A stretch of 64,000 nucleotides of DNA from an uncultured Actinomycetes bacterium (GCA_937907435.1 CALCIA010000138.1:66757-130756), one strand, 5' to 3'; shown: positions 18,105-27,331, counted from the stretch's first letter. Notes: generated by a model from the sequence alone, not told the origin. Translations and numbers: made by a program.

Positions 18105-18540
18105 CCTGGAGGAGCGGGCCGGATGCGTCGGCTGTAGCTATCCGCGCTTCCTCTCTTCACCTGCGGCGCCGGGCGCCGACACCTCTGGAGGGCGAGGTCG
18201 GGCAGCACGATTGGGTGCGATTGTCCGAGGGGGTCGGTCGACGGGCGGATGAGTGCCGCGCGGGCCTTCTCCAGTATGCGTCCTTATTTTCTGCGCGTCC
18301 CGGGACGCCGATCTGCTGTCCTGGCAGTGTGGAGACGGACGGACCCAGGATTCCGCCATCTTTCTCGCTGCACAACCCGAGGCGATGATCCTCCGCGCCA
18401 GAGGTCACCTCGCGGCCCGCTTTCACAACTCTTAAACATCCCCGGCCGCGCGCCATCTGAAGATGGGCTGGTGAGTGCCGGTCCCGAGCGAACCGAGCCG
18501 GCGGCGCCGGCATCCCCATCCCTCCCCGAAGGGAGCGACA
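18105..18540. other. intergenic region with a possible PHO-type box
   Basis: About 435 bases without a supportable gene. At 18420-18441 the sequence CTTTCACAACT followed by CTTAAACATCC resembles two 11-base PHO repeats, about 100 bases before the zinc-ribbon gene. The second repeat is poor, so this is a weak candidate. Confidence 0.35.
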
Positions 18541-19233
18541 GTGCCCGATGAGCCCTTTGGACCTTCGATGGCCGCCTTCGGCGGCCACGACTCATGCCCC
18601 AACTGCGGCGCCCAGATGGCGGCCGACCAGCGCTACTGCCTGAACTGCGGCCACCGCCGCGGCGACCCGCGTCTGCCCTTCATGGACGCCGTCGTCTTCA
18701 TGGAGTCGATGAGCTCGCCGGGCGGCGCCACCGGGGCCCCGCCCCCTCCCCCGTCCCAGGAGCCGAAGTCGAGCCGGATGAACGGCAACGCGGCCCTGAT
18801 CGCGGGGGTCGCGACCCTGGTGCTGGCGATCGGCGTCGGCTTCCTGATCGGCCGCTCCGGTCACGAAAACGGCAGCGGCGGGGCTCAGGCGGCGGCGCCG
18901 ATCAAGGTGATCGAAGTCGGCGGCGGCGGGGGCGGTGGCAAAGAAAGCACCGAACCGGCGGTCGAAGAAACGACCGGGGCCGACAAACCGGAAAAGGGCA
19001 CCAAGGGCAAGGAAAAGGCGAAGTCCAGCGGCAAGCCGCCCGCCAAGAAGAAAGTCTCCGAGGTCAAAGAAGGCTCGGAAGAAGAAAAAGAACGGGCGGC
19101 GGAAAAAACTGCCGAAGTCCTCCACTCGACCGGCCCCCAGGCTGAAACGGGTGCGCAGGTCGGCGACACCTGCGAACCGGGAACGCCCGGCTGCGAAGGT
19201 GAAGAATTCACCGGGAACTTCTTCGGCGAATGA
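18541..19233 (+). CDS. zinc-ribbon single-pass membrane protein
   Basis: A 230-residue protein: an N-terminal zinc ribbon (SCPNCGAQMAADQRYCLNCGHRR), a Pro-rich linker, one membrane helix (about residues 82-102, AALIAGVATLVLAIGVGFLIG), then a Gly-rich stretch and a long Lys/Glu-rich tail likely outside the membrane, ending with a Cys pair (TCEPGTPGC). The GTG start at 18541 has GGGAG seven bases upstream. Its stop overlaps the next gene (ATGA). Lysine and glutamate codons here favour AAA/GAA more than the neighbours. Function unknown; the place between two pst operons suggests a phosphate-linked role, by inference. Confidence 0.75.
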   Translation: MPDEPFGPSMAAFGGHDSCPNCGAQMAADQRYCLNCGHRRGDPRLPFMDAVVFMESMSSPGGATGAPPPPPSQEPKSSRMNGNAALIAGVATLVLAIGVGFLIGRSGHENGSGGAQAAAPIKVIEVGGGGGGGKESTEPAVEETTGADKPEKGTKGKEKAKSSGKPPAKKKVSEVKEGSEEEKERAAEKTAEVLHSTGPQAETGAQVGDTCEPGTPGCEGEEFTGNFFGE

Positions 19234-19721
19234 GACTTCCGGGATCGAAGAAGCCCTCCGGCAACGGCGTGGGAAAATCGCCGCCGCCCCCCGGCGCGCC
19301 GCCGCCGAGCGCCCGCCCGACCGCGCCGCCGACGAGCACCGCCGTGCGCGCCGGCGGCCCACCTCCCGGCAGATCCCTCGGCTCCGCTCAGGGCGAGGAG
19401 TTCATCGTCGACCTCAAGCGGCGCCGCGAGCAGTTGGTCGCCCGGGTGGCCGAGCTCCAGTGGGACCTCGGCGGGCTGACCTACGAGATGGCGATCCGCG
19501 ACAGCATCCGCGTGGAGGTCCTGGTCAAACGCGCCGCCGAGCTGCAGGACGCCGACTCCGAACTGAACGAGGTCGAGCGCATCCTCCGCATGGAGGAGTC
19601 GGCGACCGCCGGCAGCTGCCCCTCCTGCGGCGCCCCCCACTCGAGCGGCGCCACCTTCTGCTGGCAGTGCGGCAAACCGCTGCTCGAGCAGGTGTCGGGC
19701 GACACGATCCTGCGGCGTTAG
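19230..19721 (+). CDS. coiled-coil protein with C-terminal zinc ribbon
   Basis: A 163-residue protein: a Pro-rich N-terminus, a coiled-coil region (about residues 55-120, DLKRRREQLVARVAELQWDL) and a C-terminal zinc ribbon SCPSCGAPHSSGATFCWQCG. Translationally coupled to the upstream zinc-ribbon membrane protein by a 4-base overlap, so the two likely act together. Convergent with pstB copy 2, 10 bases away. I do not recognise a named family beyond the zinc ribbon. Confidence 0.75.
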   Translation: MRLPGSKKPSGNGVGKSPPPPGAPPPSARPTAPPTSTAVRAGGPPPGRSLGSAQGEEFIVDLKRRREQLVARVAELQWDLGGLTYEMAIRDSIRVEVLVKRAAELQDADSELNEVERILRMEESATAGSCPSCGAPHSSGATFCWQCGKPLLEQVSGDTILRR

Positions 19722-19731
19722 CGCGCGCGTC

Positions 19732-20670
19732 TCAGCCGAAGCGGCCGGTGACGTAGTCGCGCGTGCGCGGGTCGCGCGGCGAGCCGAAGATCTTCTCGGT
19801 CTCGTCGAACTCGATCAGCGTGCCGATCGGCCGCTCGCCGCGGGTCTCGAGGCTGAAGAAGGCGGTGCGGTCGGCGACGCGCGCGGCCTGCTGCATGTTG
19901 TGGGTGACGATGACGATCGTGAAGCGACCTTTGAGGCTGTGGATCAGATCCTCGATCGCGCCGGTGGCGATCGGGTCGAGGGCCGAGGCGGGCTCGTCGA
20001 GGAGCAGCACGTCCGGTTCGATCGCGATCGCGCGGGCGATGCAGAGACGCTGCTGCTGGCCGCCGGAGAGGCCGAGCGCCGAGTCCTTTAGCCGGTCTTT
20101 GACCTCGTCCCAGAGGGCCGCGCCGCGGAGGGCTTTCTCGACCCGCTCGTGCAGCCCTTGGCGCATGCCGAGGTTCCGCGGCGCCCAGGCGACGTTGTCG
20201 AAGATCGACTTCGGGAAGGGGTTCGGTTTCTGGAACACCATCCCGATCCGACGGCGCACCTCGACCGTGTCGACGTTCGACCCGTAGATGTCGTGGCCGT
20301 GGTAGCTGATCCGGCCCTCGATGCGGAAGCTCGGCACCGAGTCGTTCATCCGGTTGAGGCTGCGCAGGAAGGTCGTCTTGCCGCAGCCCGATGGCCCGAT
20401 CAGCGCCGTCACCTGGCCGCGACGGATCCGCATGTTGACGTCGATCAGCGCCTGTTTGGCCCCGTAGAAGATGCCCACGCCATCCGACTCGAAGACCGAC
20501 TCGGGGGCGATGTGGATGTGGCTCTCGGCGGCGCTCTCGGTGGCGGCGGGCGCGCCGATCACGCCGGGCAGCGGCTCGGTGCGGATGCGGACCCGGCCGG
20601 GGGCCTCGGGCGCGCCGTTGCCGTTGGGGCTCTGTGGGGCGTCGAAGGTCTGGTCGTCGATGCTGCTCAT
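19732..20670 (-). CDS. pstB: phosphate ABC transporter ATPase PstB (copy 2)
   Basis: A 312-residue ABC ATPase with Walker [23 protein letters not shown], signature [15 protein letters not shown], Walker [14 protein letters not shown] and [10 protein letters not shown]. It has a 60-residue N-terminal extension absent from typical PstB and an inserted loop near the C-terminus ([19 protein letters not shown]). Clearly different in sequence from copy 1, so not a recent duplicate. Start overlaps the pstA stop by 4 bases. Confidence 0.94.
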   Translation of the reverse strand: MSSIDDQTFDAPQSPNGNGAPEAPGRVRIRTEPLPGVIGAPAATESAAESHIHIAPESVFESDGVGIFYGAKQALIDVNMRIRRGQVTALIGPSGCGKTTFLRSLNRMNDSVPSFRIEGRISYHGHDIYGSNVDTVEVRRRIGMVFQKPNPFPKSIFDNVAWAPRNLGMRQGLHERVEKALRGAALWDEVKDRLKDSALGLSGGQQQRLCIARAIAIEPDVLLLDEPASALDPIATGAIEDLIHSLKGRFTIVIVTHNMQQAARVADRTAFFSLETRGERPIGTLIEFDETEKIFGSPRDPRTRDYVTGRFG

Positions 20671-21566
20671 CGGGTCATCTTCCTTTTGCTGCGGTTGAGG
20701 AGATAGCGGGAACCGAGGCCGAGGGCGAGGATGAAGGCGATCAAGATCAGGGATAGCCCCCAGGCTTCGGTGAAGCCTTCGGGGTTCGCTTCTTCGGAGA
20801 GCTGGAAGATACGCACCGGCGCGTTCGGGATGGCATGAAGAGGATTGAGCTGGAAACTGTCACCCGGGGCAAGCGAGGTGATCAGCAGCACCGGCGCCGT
20901 CTCGCCGGCGGCCCGGGCGACCGAGAGGAGCGTCGCGGTGACGATCCCGGGCAGGGCGGCCGGAAGGATGATGGTCAGGATGCTGCGCCAGCGGGCGACC
21001 CCGAGCGCGTCCGCCGCTTCCCGTTGGTGCCCGGGCACCAGGTTAAGTACCTCCTGGGTTCCGCGCGCGATCAGCGGCACCATGATGATCGCCAGCGCGA
21101 CCGAGGCCTTCCAGCCGGCCTGACCCTTATGGGCGACCAGCAGGGCGAATATGAACACGGCGATGATGATCGAGGGCAGACCGTTCATCACGTCCATCAG
21201 CAACTGCACCGGACGGGTACTACGGGGGCCCGCGTACTCCGAGAGAAAGAGCGCGATCAGGACCCCGAACGGCATGGCCATCAACGTCGCGAGGCCGACG
21301 ATGACGCCGGTGCCGACCAGGTTCGGGCCCACCCCCTTCGGTGCGGGTTGGGTGACAAAGTCCCAGCTGATCGCCTTGATCCCGTGACTGACCACCGCCC
21401 AGATCACGATCACGAGCACCGCCACCGCGCCGATCGCCGCCGCCACGGCGAGGCCTTGGATGACGCGGCTCACCGCATGTCTGCGGCGCAGGTTGCCGGT
21501 GGCCATCAGGGGCTGGGTCGGGTCGAACGGCTCCTGGCCGCCGGAGCGACCGCGCCACAGCCTCAT
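20667..21566 (-). CDS. pstA: phosphate ABC transporter permease PstA (copy 2)
   Basis: A 299-residue permease with six predicted helices and the EAA loop [20 protein letters not shown]. Overlaps pstC upstream and pstB downstream by ATGA, giving a tightly coupled pstCAB operon without phoU. Confidence 0.94.
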   Translation of the reverse strand: MRLWRGRSGGQEPFDPTQPLMATGNLRRRHAVSRVIQGLAVAAAIGAVAVLVIVIWAVVSHGIKAISWDFVTQPAPKGVGPNLVGTGVIVGLATLMAMPFGVLIALFLSEYAGPRSTRPVQLLMDVMNGLPSIIIAVFIFALLVAHKGQAGWKASVALAIIMVPLIARGTQEVLNLVPGHQREAADALGVARWRSILTIILPAALPGIVTATLLSVARAAGETAPVLLITSLAPGDSFQLNPLHAIPNAPVRIFQLSEEANPEGFTEAWGLSLILIAFILALGLGSRYLLNRSKRKMTR

Positions 21567-22561
21567 CGCATCACCCCCCCGGCGTCGCCGAAGCGGCTAC
21601 CGATCCAGCTCGCGAGCAGGTTGGATGCCACCCCGATCACCAAGAGCAACGCGGCGAGGTAGTAGAGCGATGCGGTGTGCAGCGCATTTACCGCGCTGTT
21701 GAACTGCAGCGCGATCATCGAGGCCATCGTGCCCCCGGTCTTGAACAGCGAGAGATGGGCTTCGGTTCCTGCTCCGATCACCTGGGAGACCGCGATCGCC
21801 TCGCCGAGCGCGCGGCCGAGACCGAGAAGGCAGGCGGCGATCACCCCGGAGACGGTGCTCGGGAGGACCACGCCACGGATCACCTCCCAGCGGGTGGCGC
21901 CGAGCGCCGCGGCGCCGTCCTGGAGCTCGCCCGGCACCGCCATGAAGAGGTCACGGGAGACCGAGGCGATGATCGGGATCACCATGATCGTGAGGATCAG
22001 CCCGGCGTTGAAGACGCTGTTGCCGGTGGTCTGGGGGGAACCGAACAGCGGGATGAAGCCCAGGGTGTCGTGGAGGAACGGCTCGACCGTCGACACCAGG
22101 ACCGGACCCAGGATGAGAAGACCCCAGAAGCCGAGGATCACACTCGGGATGGCGGCGAGCATCTCGACCAGCGGTGAAATCACGTTGCGTACCGAGACCG
22201 GTGCCAGGAGGGCGAGAAAGATGCCGATCGAGATCGCCACGGGGGCGCCGATGAGGAGGGCGATCGCCGAGGTGATCAGGGTGCCGAGGATGACCCCCTT
22301 GCCGCCGAACTCTTCGAGTGGCGGCGCCCACTTGCTGTGGGTGAGGAAGCTGAGGCCGAATTTCGAGAATGCGGGCTGGGCGCCTTCGACGACTTCCTTG
22401 GCGATCAGGACGATCACGACGAAAGCGAGCGCGGCGGCGGCGGCGCAGATCAGGAACAGCGCGATGTCGCCGAACCGGTCGGCGCGTTTCCGGGTGGGAC
22501 TCTGCCGGTTGGATCGGGCCAGTTTCAGCGAGGCCGTGCCGGCGGGCGGGGTGGTGCTCAT
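21563..22561 (-). CDS. pstC: phosphate ABC transporter permease PstC (copy 2)
   Basis: A 332-residue permease with N-terminal helix near residues 30-55 and the EAA loop LQDGAAALGATRWEVIRGVVLP. I chose the ATG at 22561 (MSTTPPAG); an in-frame codon at 22582 would add seven residues without a ribosome site. First gene of the divergent pstCAB operon; pstS copy 2 reads away from it with a shared 165-base regulatory region. Confidence 0.93.
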   Translation of the reverse strand: MSTTPPAGTASLKLARSNRQSPTRKRADRFGDIALFLICAAAAALAFVVIVLIAKEVVEGAQPAFSKFGLSFLTHSKWAPPLEEFGGKGVILGTLITSAIALLIGAPVAISIGIFLALLAPVSVRNVISPLVEMLAAIPSVILGFWGLLILGPVLVSTVEPFLHDTLGFIPLFGSPQTTGNSVFNAGLILTIMVIPIIASVSRDLFMAVPGELQDGAAALGATRWEVIRGVVLPSTVSGVIAACLLGLGRALGEAIAVSQVIGAGTEAHLSLFKTGGTMASMIALQFNSAVNALHTASLYYLAALLLVIGVASNLLASWIGSRFGDAGGVMR

Positions 22562-22610
22562 CGCCGCCAATGTAGGCCACAAATCCGCTCACGCGCTCGG
22601 GAAAGGAAAT

Positions 22611-22632
22611 CTTTCACAGGAAAGTTACATCG
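22611..22632. promoter_or_regulatory. PHO-type box between pstC and pstS (copy 2)
   Basis: CTTTCACAGGA followed by AAGTTACATCG forms two 11-base repeats with TCACA/TTACA cores, in the plus orientation, about 95 bases before the pstS TTG start and 50 bases from the pstC start. One box could serve both divergent operons. Confidence 0.55.
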
Positions 22633-22726
22633 CTGCTACGAGAGGTCAGCGATCCTCCGCCTGGCTCGGTGGGCCGTGACTCTTCCACCCTCCCGCCACA
22701 ACGATCATTTACTCGAAAGGACTCCC

Positions 22727-23746
22727 TTGATTCGCAATAGGTTGCTTGCATTCTTCATCGCGGCGGTGGCCGTGGTCGGAGGGACGGCCGCCGTGCCGGC
22801 ATTCGCCTCGGCCGGCCTCACCGGCGCCGGCTCCACCCTTGTCGCGCCTCTGATGGCGAACTGGATCAATGGCTTCGAAATCAAGGAAGGCATCCCGGTC
22901 AAATACGCCTCCGTCGGCTCTGGGGAAGGCATCAAACAGATCACGAACCGGACCGTCGACTTCGGCGCCTCCGACGCCCCGCTGACTCCCGAACAGGCCG
23001 CCGCCTGTAATGGCTGCGTCCAGATCCCTTGGGGACTTTCCGCGGTCGGCATCGGCTACAACCTGCCCGGCGTCAAAAAGGGTGCTCTCAAACTCAACGG
23101 GAAGACCCTGGCGGCCATCTACTTCGGCAAGATCACCAACTGGAACGACCCGAAGATCGCGAAGCTGAATCCGACCCTGAAGCTGCCGAACCTGGCCATC
23201 ACGCCGGTCTTCCGCAGCGACGGCTCCGGCACCACCTACGCGTTCGTCCGCTACCTGTCGAAGGTCAGCCCCGCCTGGAAGTCGGAAGTCGGCTACGCGA
23301 CCTCGGTCGGCTTTCCGACGGGTGTCGGTGGCAAAGGTAACGCCGGTGTCACCTCGGTGGTGACGAAAACCCCGGGCGCGATCGGCTACATCGAGGCCTC
23401 GTACATCATCGCCGCCGGCATCGGAGCGGCTGCGGTCGAAAACAACGCCGGCAATTTCACGTACCCGAACCTGAAAAACATCGAAGAAGCGGCTGCGGTC
23501 GTGAAAACGATTCCGGCGAACAACGAAATCACCATCTCGGATCCGCCGAAAAAGGCCACCAACGCCTACCCGATCTCGACGTTCACCTACGGGATCATCC
23601 CCCAGAATGCTCCGCAGTTGCAGTTCGACAAACAGTTCGCCAAGTACTGCGTCACGATCGGCCAGAAATACGGTGCCGCGCTCGACTTCGCGCCACTGCC
23701 CAAGGTCGTGAAGCAGGCGGCCCTGAAGTCCATCGAATCTCTCTGA
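22727..23746 (+). CDS. pstS: phosphate-binding protein PstS (copy 2)
   Basis: A 339-residue secreted phosphate-binding protein. A classical signal peptide (LAFFIAAVAVVGGTAAVPAFASA) replaces the lipobox of copy 1. The binding motifs GAGSTLVAPL, DFGASDAPLT and FRSDGSGTTYAF are intact. The start is TTG at 22727, with GAAAGGA five bases upstream. Unlike usual operons, pstS is divergent from its pstCAB. The absence of a lipid anchor suggests it is released or attached otherwise. Ends at a strong terminator. Confidence 0.93.
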   Translation: MIRNRLLAFFIAAVAVVGGTAAVPAFASAGLTGAGSTLVAPLMANWINGFEIKEGIPVKYASVGSGEGIKQITNRTVDFGASDAPLTPEQAAACNGCVQIPWGLSAVGIGYNLPGVKKGALKLNGKTLAAIYFGKITNWNDPKIAKLNPTLKLPNLAITPVFRSDGSGTTYAFVRYLSKVSPAWKSEVGYATSVGFPTGVGGKGNAGVTSVVTKTPGAIGYIEASYIIAAGIGAAAVENNAGNFTYPNLKNIEEAAAVVKTIPANNEITISDPPKKATNAYPISTFTYGIIPQNAPQLQFDKQFAKYCVTIGQKYGAALDFAPLPKVVKQAALKSIESL

Positions 23747-23769
23747 TCTGAGGCGATTCTCCTGAGAAA

Positions 23770-23806
23770 AACAGGCGCGGGAGTCCCTCCCGCGCCTGTT
23801 CTTTTT
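23770..23806 (+). terminator. rho-independent terminator of pstS copy 2
   Basis: Perfect 14-base stem AACAGGCGCGGGAG / CTCCCGCGCCTGTT with a 3-base loop followed by CTTTTTC. Lies 23 bases after the pstS stop codon. Confidence 0.92.
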
Positions 23807-24249
23807 CACTCGGTGTTGGTCTGCGCCTTTGACACCGTCTCCACGCGCCGTACCAATGGTCAGGATCTAGGTCTGGTCTCGGGTCGCCACTTTGGCGACG
23901 TCAGGCCGCCCGTCCTCATCCCAAGGGGGTGTTCTGAGGGGCGCCTTGATTCCGCTCCTCCTCTAATCGGTAGCCGTCGGCGAGACGCTCGGCACTCCAC
24001 GCTTTATGTCGACGCCCGAGACCAAGGCTTATTTAGAGCCAACGCCGAAGTCTGTCTAACGTCGCGCCGCGCGGACCTCGGTCGTCCGCCAAGCTGTGCC
24101 GTTGCTTCCACGAGCCTCGGCAGGAGCCGGCCGCGGCGCTCGCCATGTGGTTGCTCGGCGACCAGTTCGCGACGCGACGGTCGATCTCGCCACGTGTGGT
24201 CCGCACCTCCTCGACGGGGCGGCCGACGGGTCGGCAAGGTCCAAGTCGA
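23807..24249. other. gene-poor stretch, probable decay
   Basis: About 440 bases. The plus-strand frame from 23813 that runs into the aquaporin fragment encodes no recognisable protein here. I see no RNA gene or repeat. Probably the eroded 5' half of the aquaporin gene mixed with foreign sequence. Confidence 0.4.
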
Positions 24250-24520
24250 CGTAGCGACGACCGGGGATGTGGGGGCACTTGCGGTCGGCGCCTGCATCGG
24301 CGCCGCCTACTTCTTCACCAGCTCGACCAGCTTCGCCAACCCCGCGATCGACGTCGGTCGGATGTTCTCCGACACCTTCGCCGGGATCGCGCCCGCCTCG
24401 GTGCCCGCCTACGTGGTGGTGCAGATCCTCGGCGGCCTGGTAGCGCTCGGGCTGATCGCCGTGCTGTATCCCGATCTCTCGGCGGAGGAGGCAGGCGAGA
24501 TCATGGTCCCGCAACCCTGA
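24250..24520 (+). pseudogene. aquaporin (MIP family) C-terminal fragment
   Basis: About 90 residues match only the second half of an aquaporin: a membrane helix (GALAVGACIGAAYFFTSS), the second NPA box (SFANPAIDVGRMFSDTF) and the last helix (VPAYVVVQILGGLVALGL). The first NPA box and four helices are missing, so no channel can form. In many actinobacteria such aquaporins accompany arsenic genes; an arsM pseudogene lies 12 kb away, but a link is speculative. Confidence 0.75.
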
Positions 24521-24635
24521 TCTGAGCCAGGGCACCGCGGCGATCGGCGATAGTCCAAAGACACAGGAAGCGCGGCAACTTCGCCACGCGCCTCGCGCGT
24601 GGGCGGTAGGCCGACGGATCTCCGCGCCCCGATCC

Positions 24636-25004
24636 TCAGGCCGAAGGTGCCATCCGGAAGACCTCCGTCGACCACGACGGGGCCTCGTCCTCGATCACCG
24701 TCCGGCTCGCGAACCCGTCGACGCGACGGCCGCTGGCCCGCTCGACGATCGCCCTGAAGACCGGCTCGATGACTTCCTGGTAGGCCTCGCGGCCCACCCG
24801 CACCTTCTCCCGGCTGCCCCCTCCGACGAGGAGCTGCTCGACCGGACTGAGGACGATGTCCATGATCAGGCCGATGAATCTCTCGCCGATCTCGACGGCG
24901 ACGTTCTGCACCGGCTCCCCGTAGGACTCCAGATGCACCTGGGCGATCTCCCGGGCGATCTCTTCCTTGACGGCCGCCGGATAGGGGCCGTCCCGGTCAG
25001 GCAT
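24636..25004 (-). CDS. MpsC/DUF2294 family protein
   Basis: A 122-residue protein of the DUF2294 (MpsC-like) family, with the conserved pattern IAREIAQVHLESYGEPVQNV, then GREAYQEVIEPVFRAIVERASGRRV near the C-terminus. The family has been linked to a Na+-translocating membrane-potential system in staphylococci; its biochemical role here is unknown. The ATG at 25004 overlaps the upstream STAS-DUF2294 gene by 8 bases, so the two are one operon. Confidence 0.75.
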   Translation of the reverse strand: MPDRDGPYPAAVKEEIAREIAQVHLESYGEPVQNVAVEIGERFIGLIMDIVLSPVEQLLVGGGSREKVRVGREAYQEVIEPVFRAIVERASGRRVDGFASRTVIEDEAPSWSTEVFRMAPSA

Positions 25005-25794
25005 CCGTCGGGGTGCCGTGCCCGAAATGGAAGTACTCGACGGTGATACCGGCAACGGGGTCGATCTGTCCGACGCACGCGTCGACGCGCCGTCCGGTCT
25101 CCGCTTCGACGATCGACCTCAGCTCGGGCGCGATCAGCTCATGGAAGGACTGTCGCATCGCGACCACCTCGGCGGAGTGGCCGCCGGCGACCAGGACGCC
25201 CTCGGCCCGCGACATGGAGTCCTCAAGGACGCAGAGCGCGAAACGATCGTCGAGGCGGGTTCGTGCCTTGGTCGGACCGCGTCCGAGGAAGCGGGCGTAG
25301 AGGCGGACGATCTCGCGCGAGATCGTGGACACCTTCGGCAGAGGATCAGTCCCCTCGGGTTCGTCCGGGGCAAGGGGCAGGCGCCGCTCACCGGGCGTAC
25401 GATCCTCCCGGACGAGCTGCAACGCGGGCGGGACAGGGAGTCGCCCGACGGCGGGCAGCTGGGTCAACGCCAACAGTCGCGCCACCTGGCCGTCTTCCCC
25501 GGTGAGGGTCAGCCTCCCGCCCTTGGTGTCCAGGCGGGCGGCGGCCTCCTGTAGGCATTCGAGCGCGGACGAGTCGAGGAAGTCGGCCGCCGACAGATCG
25601 ACGGTGAGGTCGAGGGCCAGACCTTCTGCGGCAGCGAGCGCACCGTTGAGCTGATCCCTGCCGGAGAGATCGACGTCACCTTCGAGTCGGAGCGAGACCC
25701 GATCGGGGCCCTCGGGGGCGATCCGCCAGAGGAACGAACCGGGGTCGGCGCCGGCGGGCGCGATATCCACGGGTGGACTGGTGGTGGAAGACAA
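24997..25794 (-). CDS. STAS domain fused to MpsC/DUF2294
   Basis: A 265-residue two-domain protein. Residues about 25-125 form a STAS domain like anti-sigma-factor antagonists (LEGDVDLSGRDQLNGAL, VDLSAADFLDSSALECLQEA, with Ser in the phosphorylatable position of SpoIIAA). Residues about 150-262 are a DUF2294/MpsC domain (ISREIVRLYARFLGRGPTKA, LRSIVEAETGRRVDACVGQ). The fusion suggests that DUF2294 output is tied to partner-switch signalling. Co-transcribed with a second DUF2294 gene; a third lies divergently at 25945. Confidence 0.8.
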   Translation of the reverse strand: MSSTTSPPVDIAPAGADPGSFLWRIAPEGPDRVSLRLEGDVDLSGRDQLNGALAAAEGLALDLTVDLSAADFLDSSALECLQEAAARLDTKGGRLTLTGEDGQVARLLALTQLPAVGRLPVPPALQLVREDRTPGERRLPLAPDEPEGTDPLPKVSTISREIVRLYARFLGRGPTKARTRLDDRFALCVLEDSMSRAEGVLVAGGHSAEVVAMRQSFHELIAPELRSIVEAETGRRVDACVGQIDPVAGITVEYFHFGHGTPTDA

Positions 25795-25944
25795 CTGGGA
25801 CCTCCTGAGAGCGGGACGAATGTCCGGAAGTCACAGATGCAGCCGACCTGAAGCCAGCGTCAAGGGATGCCCTCCTACTCCGTCCAATGTAGCGCGGCCA
25901 GCCCCATTTGACGAGAGGGTCGGATCTTTTTAGAGTCCCGCGGC

Positions 25945-26337
25945 GTGGAGCCCCCTTCGAGGAACGCCGGATCGGAATCCACCCGGGAGCACGGCGACAC
26001 CCTCACCGCGATCTCCGACGGGATGGTCGCCCTGCTGAAGGAGTTCTACGGGCGAGGGCCGACCCAGGCCAAGTCCTATTACCAGGACGATCTCGTCGTC
26101 TGCGTCCTGCGCGGCGGTTTCACCCGGGTCGAGGAGACGCTGCTCCAGGCGGGTCGAGGAAGCGCGGTGGTCGAACAGCGGATGGAGTTCCAGCAGATCA
26201 TGCGGGACCGCTTCGAGGCCGTCATCGAAGAGGCGGTCGGCCGCAAGGTGATCGGTTTCATGAGCGGCAACCAGCAGGACCCGGACCTGATGTGCGAGGT
26301 CTTCGTGCTGGCACCGACCGAGCTTGTCGGCGGCTGA
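25945..26337 (+). CDS. MpsC/DUF2294 family protein
   Basis: A 130-residue DUF2294 protein (ISDGMVALLKEFYGRGPTQAK, RDRFEAVIEEAVGRKVIGF). GTG start at 25945. It is divergent from the STAS-DUF2294 operon, with a 150-base gap that probably holds both promoters. It resembles the DUF2294 domain of the fusion protein more than that of the small partner (shared GRGPT motif). Confidence 0.78.
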   Translation: MEPPSRNAGSESTREHGDTLTAISDGMVALLKEFYGRGPTQAKSYYQDDLVVCVLRGGFTRVEETLLQAGRGSAVVEQRMEFQQIMRDRFEAVIEEAVGRKVIGFMSGNQQDPDLMCEVFVLAPTELVGG

Positions 26338-26407
26338 GCAAGCAGAAGCGGCGCGAACCTCTTTCGAGGTCCCGCGGCCCCGCGCGGCAGATCGGGCGAT
26401 CCCCCTT

Positions 26408-26944
26408 CTAGACCTCCGCCAGCGCGACCAACTCCGCTTCCAGCTCCCCGAGGAAGGGCAGGTCCGGGTGGCGCGCGCCGAGCTCGCCCAGGGTCAGGAT
26501 GAAGTGGTCCAGGCGCTCGGGTCGAGGCTCCTCGCCCTCTTCGTTCAGCACACGGGTGGTGGCCAGCTTGTCGGCGACGTAGATCGCGGCGACGCGGCGG
26601 TCCCGCCCGACGCGGTCTCGGTGCTCGGACTTCCGCACCGGGTAAGACGCGAAGGATTGATCTTCGGTCATCGCCGCCACCAGGGCTGCCACCCCGGCGC
26701 CGAACCGCCCGCGGATCGTGTCGACCTCGAGATCGGTCTCCTCGACGACCTCGTGCAGAAGTGCGGCGGCGATCACCTCTTCCGCGAAGCCCGCCTCCGA
26801 CATCAGGCGGGCGACTGCCACGGGATGGCCGAAGTCCTTTTCGGCCGGGGCATCAGGTCCGGCATGCAGTGAGCGGGCGCACCGGTAGGAGGCTTCGAGC
26901 AACTCCGAGCCGCTCACGAAGTCCGGCGGCCTTTCGGTCTTCAT
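26408..26944 (-). CDS. HD-domain protein resembling RelA/SpoT hydrolases
   Basis: A 178-residue protein with the HD-superfamily layout of small (p)ppGpp hydrolases: FGHPVAVARLM (first His), IAAALLHEVVEETD (the HD motif) and IYVADKLATTR (last Asp). The central HD has become HE, and the usual VVEDT has become VVEET, so metal binding may be altered. No synthetase domain is present. The ATG at 26944 is chosen because the conserved protein starts there; 45 further in-frame codons upstream look non-coding. Confidence 0.7.
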   Translation of the reverse strand: MKTERPPDFVSGSELLEASYRCARSLHAGPDAPAEKDFGHPVAVARLMSEAGFAEEVIAAALLHEVVEETDLEVDTIRGRFGAGVAALVAAMTEDQSFASYPVRKSEHRDRVGRDRRVAAIYVADKLATTRVLNEEGEEPRPERLDHFILTLGELGARHPDLPFLGELEAELVALAEV

Positions 26945-27046
26945 GAACGCCCCATACCGACCGACGCGCCTCCTCAAACCAGTGTTCACATTTGATTCAC
27001 AAACTCGCGACAGCTCGCCCGCCGCGGCCGGATAGCCTCCTCCGCG

Positions 27047-27316
27047 ATGGCTGGGCACCGGACCGTTCTTCGCATCCATCTACTGGACGATCGCCGCGCG
27101 GTGGACCTCGATCGCGCCGCCTTGGTCTTGGACCGCCTCGCCGCTCGTCGCCGCGTGGAGGGATCGGTGCCAGAGTGGCGCGTCGCCTATGAGATCGACG
27201 ACCTGTCGGAGGCGATGGCGGCGTGCGCAGACGATCTGACCGACCTCGATCCGAATTGGATCGAGTACCTCGACTTCAGTGTCCTGCGGGCTCCTGAGCC
27301 CACGCGCCTGCCCTGA
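27047..27316 (+). CDS. small hypothetical protein
   Basis: An 89-residue protein with a mixed hydrophobic/acidic pattern (VLRIHLLDDRRAVDLDRAALVL, IDDLSEAMAACADDLTDLDP). No family recognised, no signal peptide or membrane segment. Divergent from the HD gene and convergent with ctaG. Amino-acid pattern looks like a folded protein. Confidence 0.5.
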   Translation: MAGHRTVLRIHLLDDRRAVDLDRAALVLDRLAARRRVEGSVPEWRVAYEIDDLSEAMAACADDLTDLDPNWIEYLDFSVLRAPEPTRLP

Positions 27317-27331
27317 CAAAGACGGGGAGTC

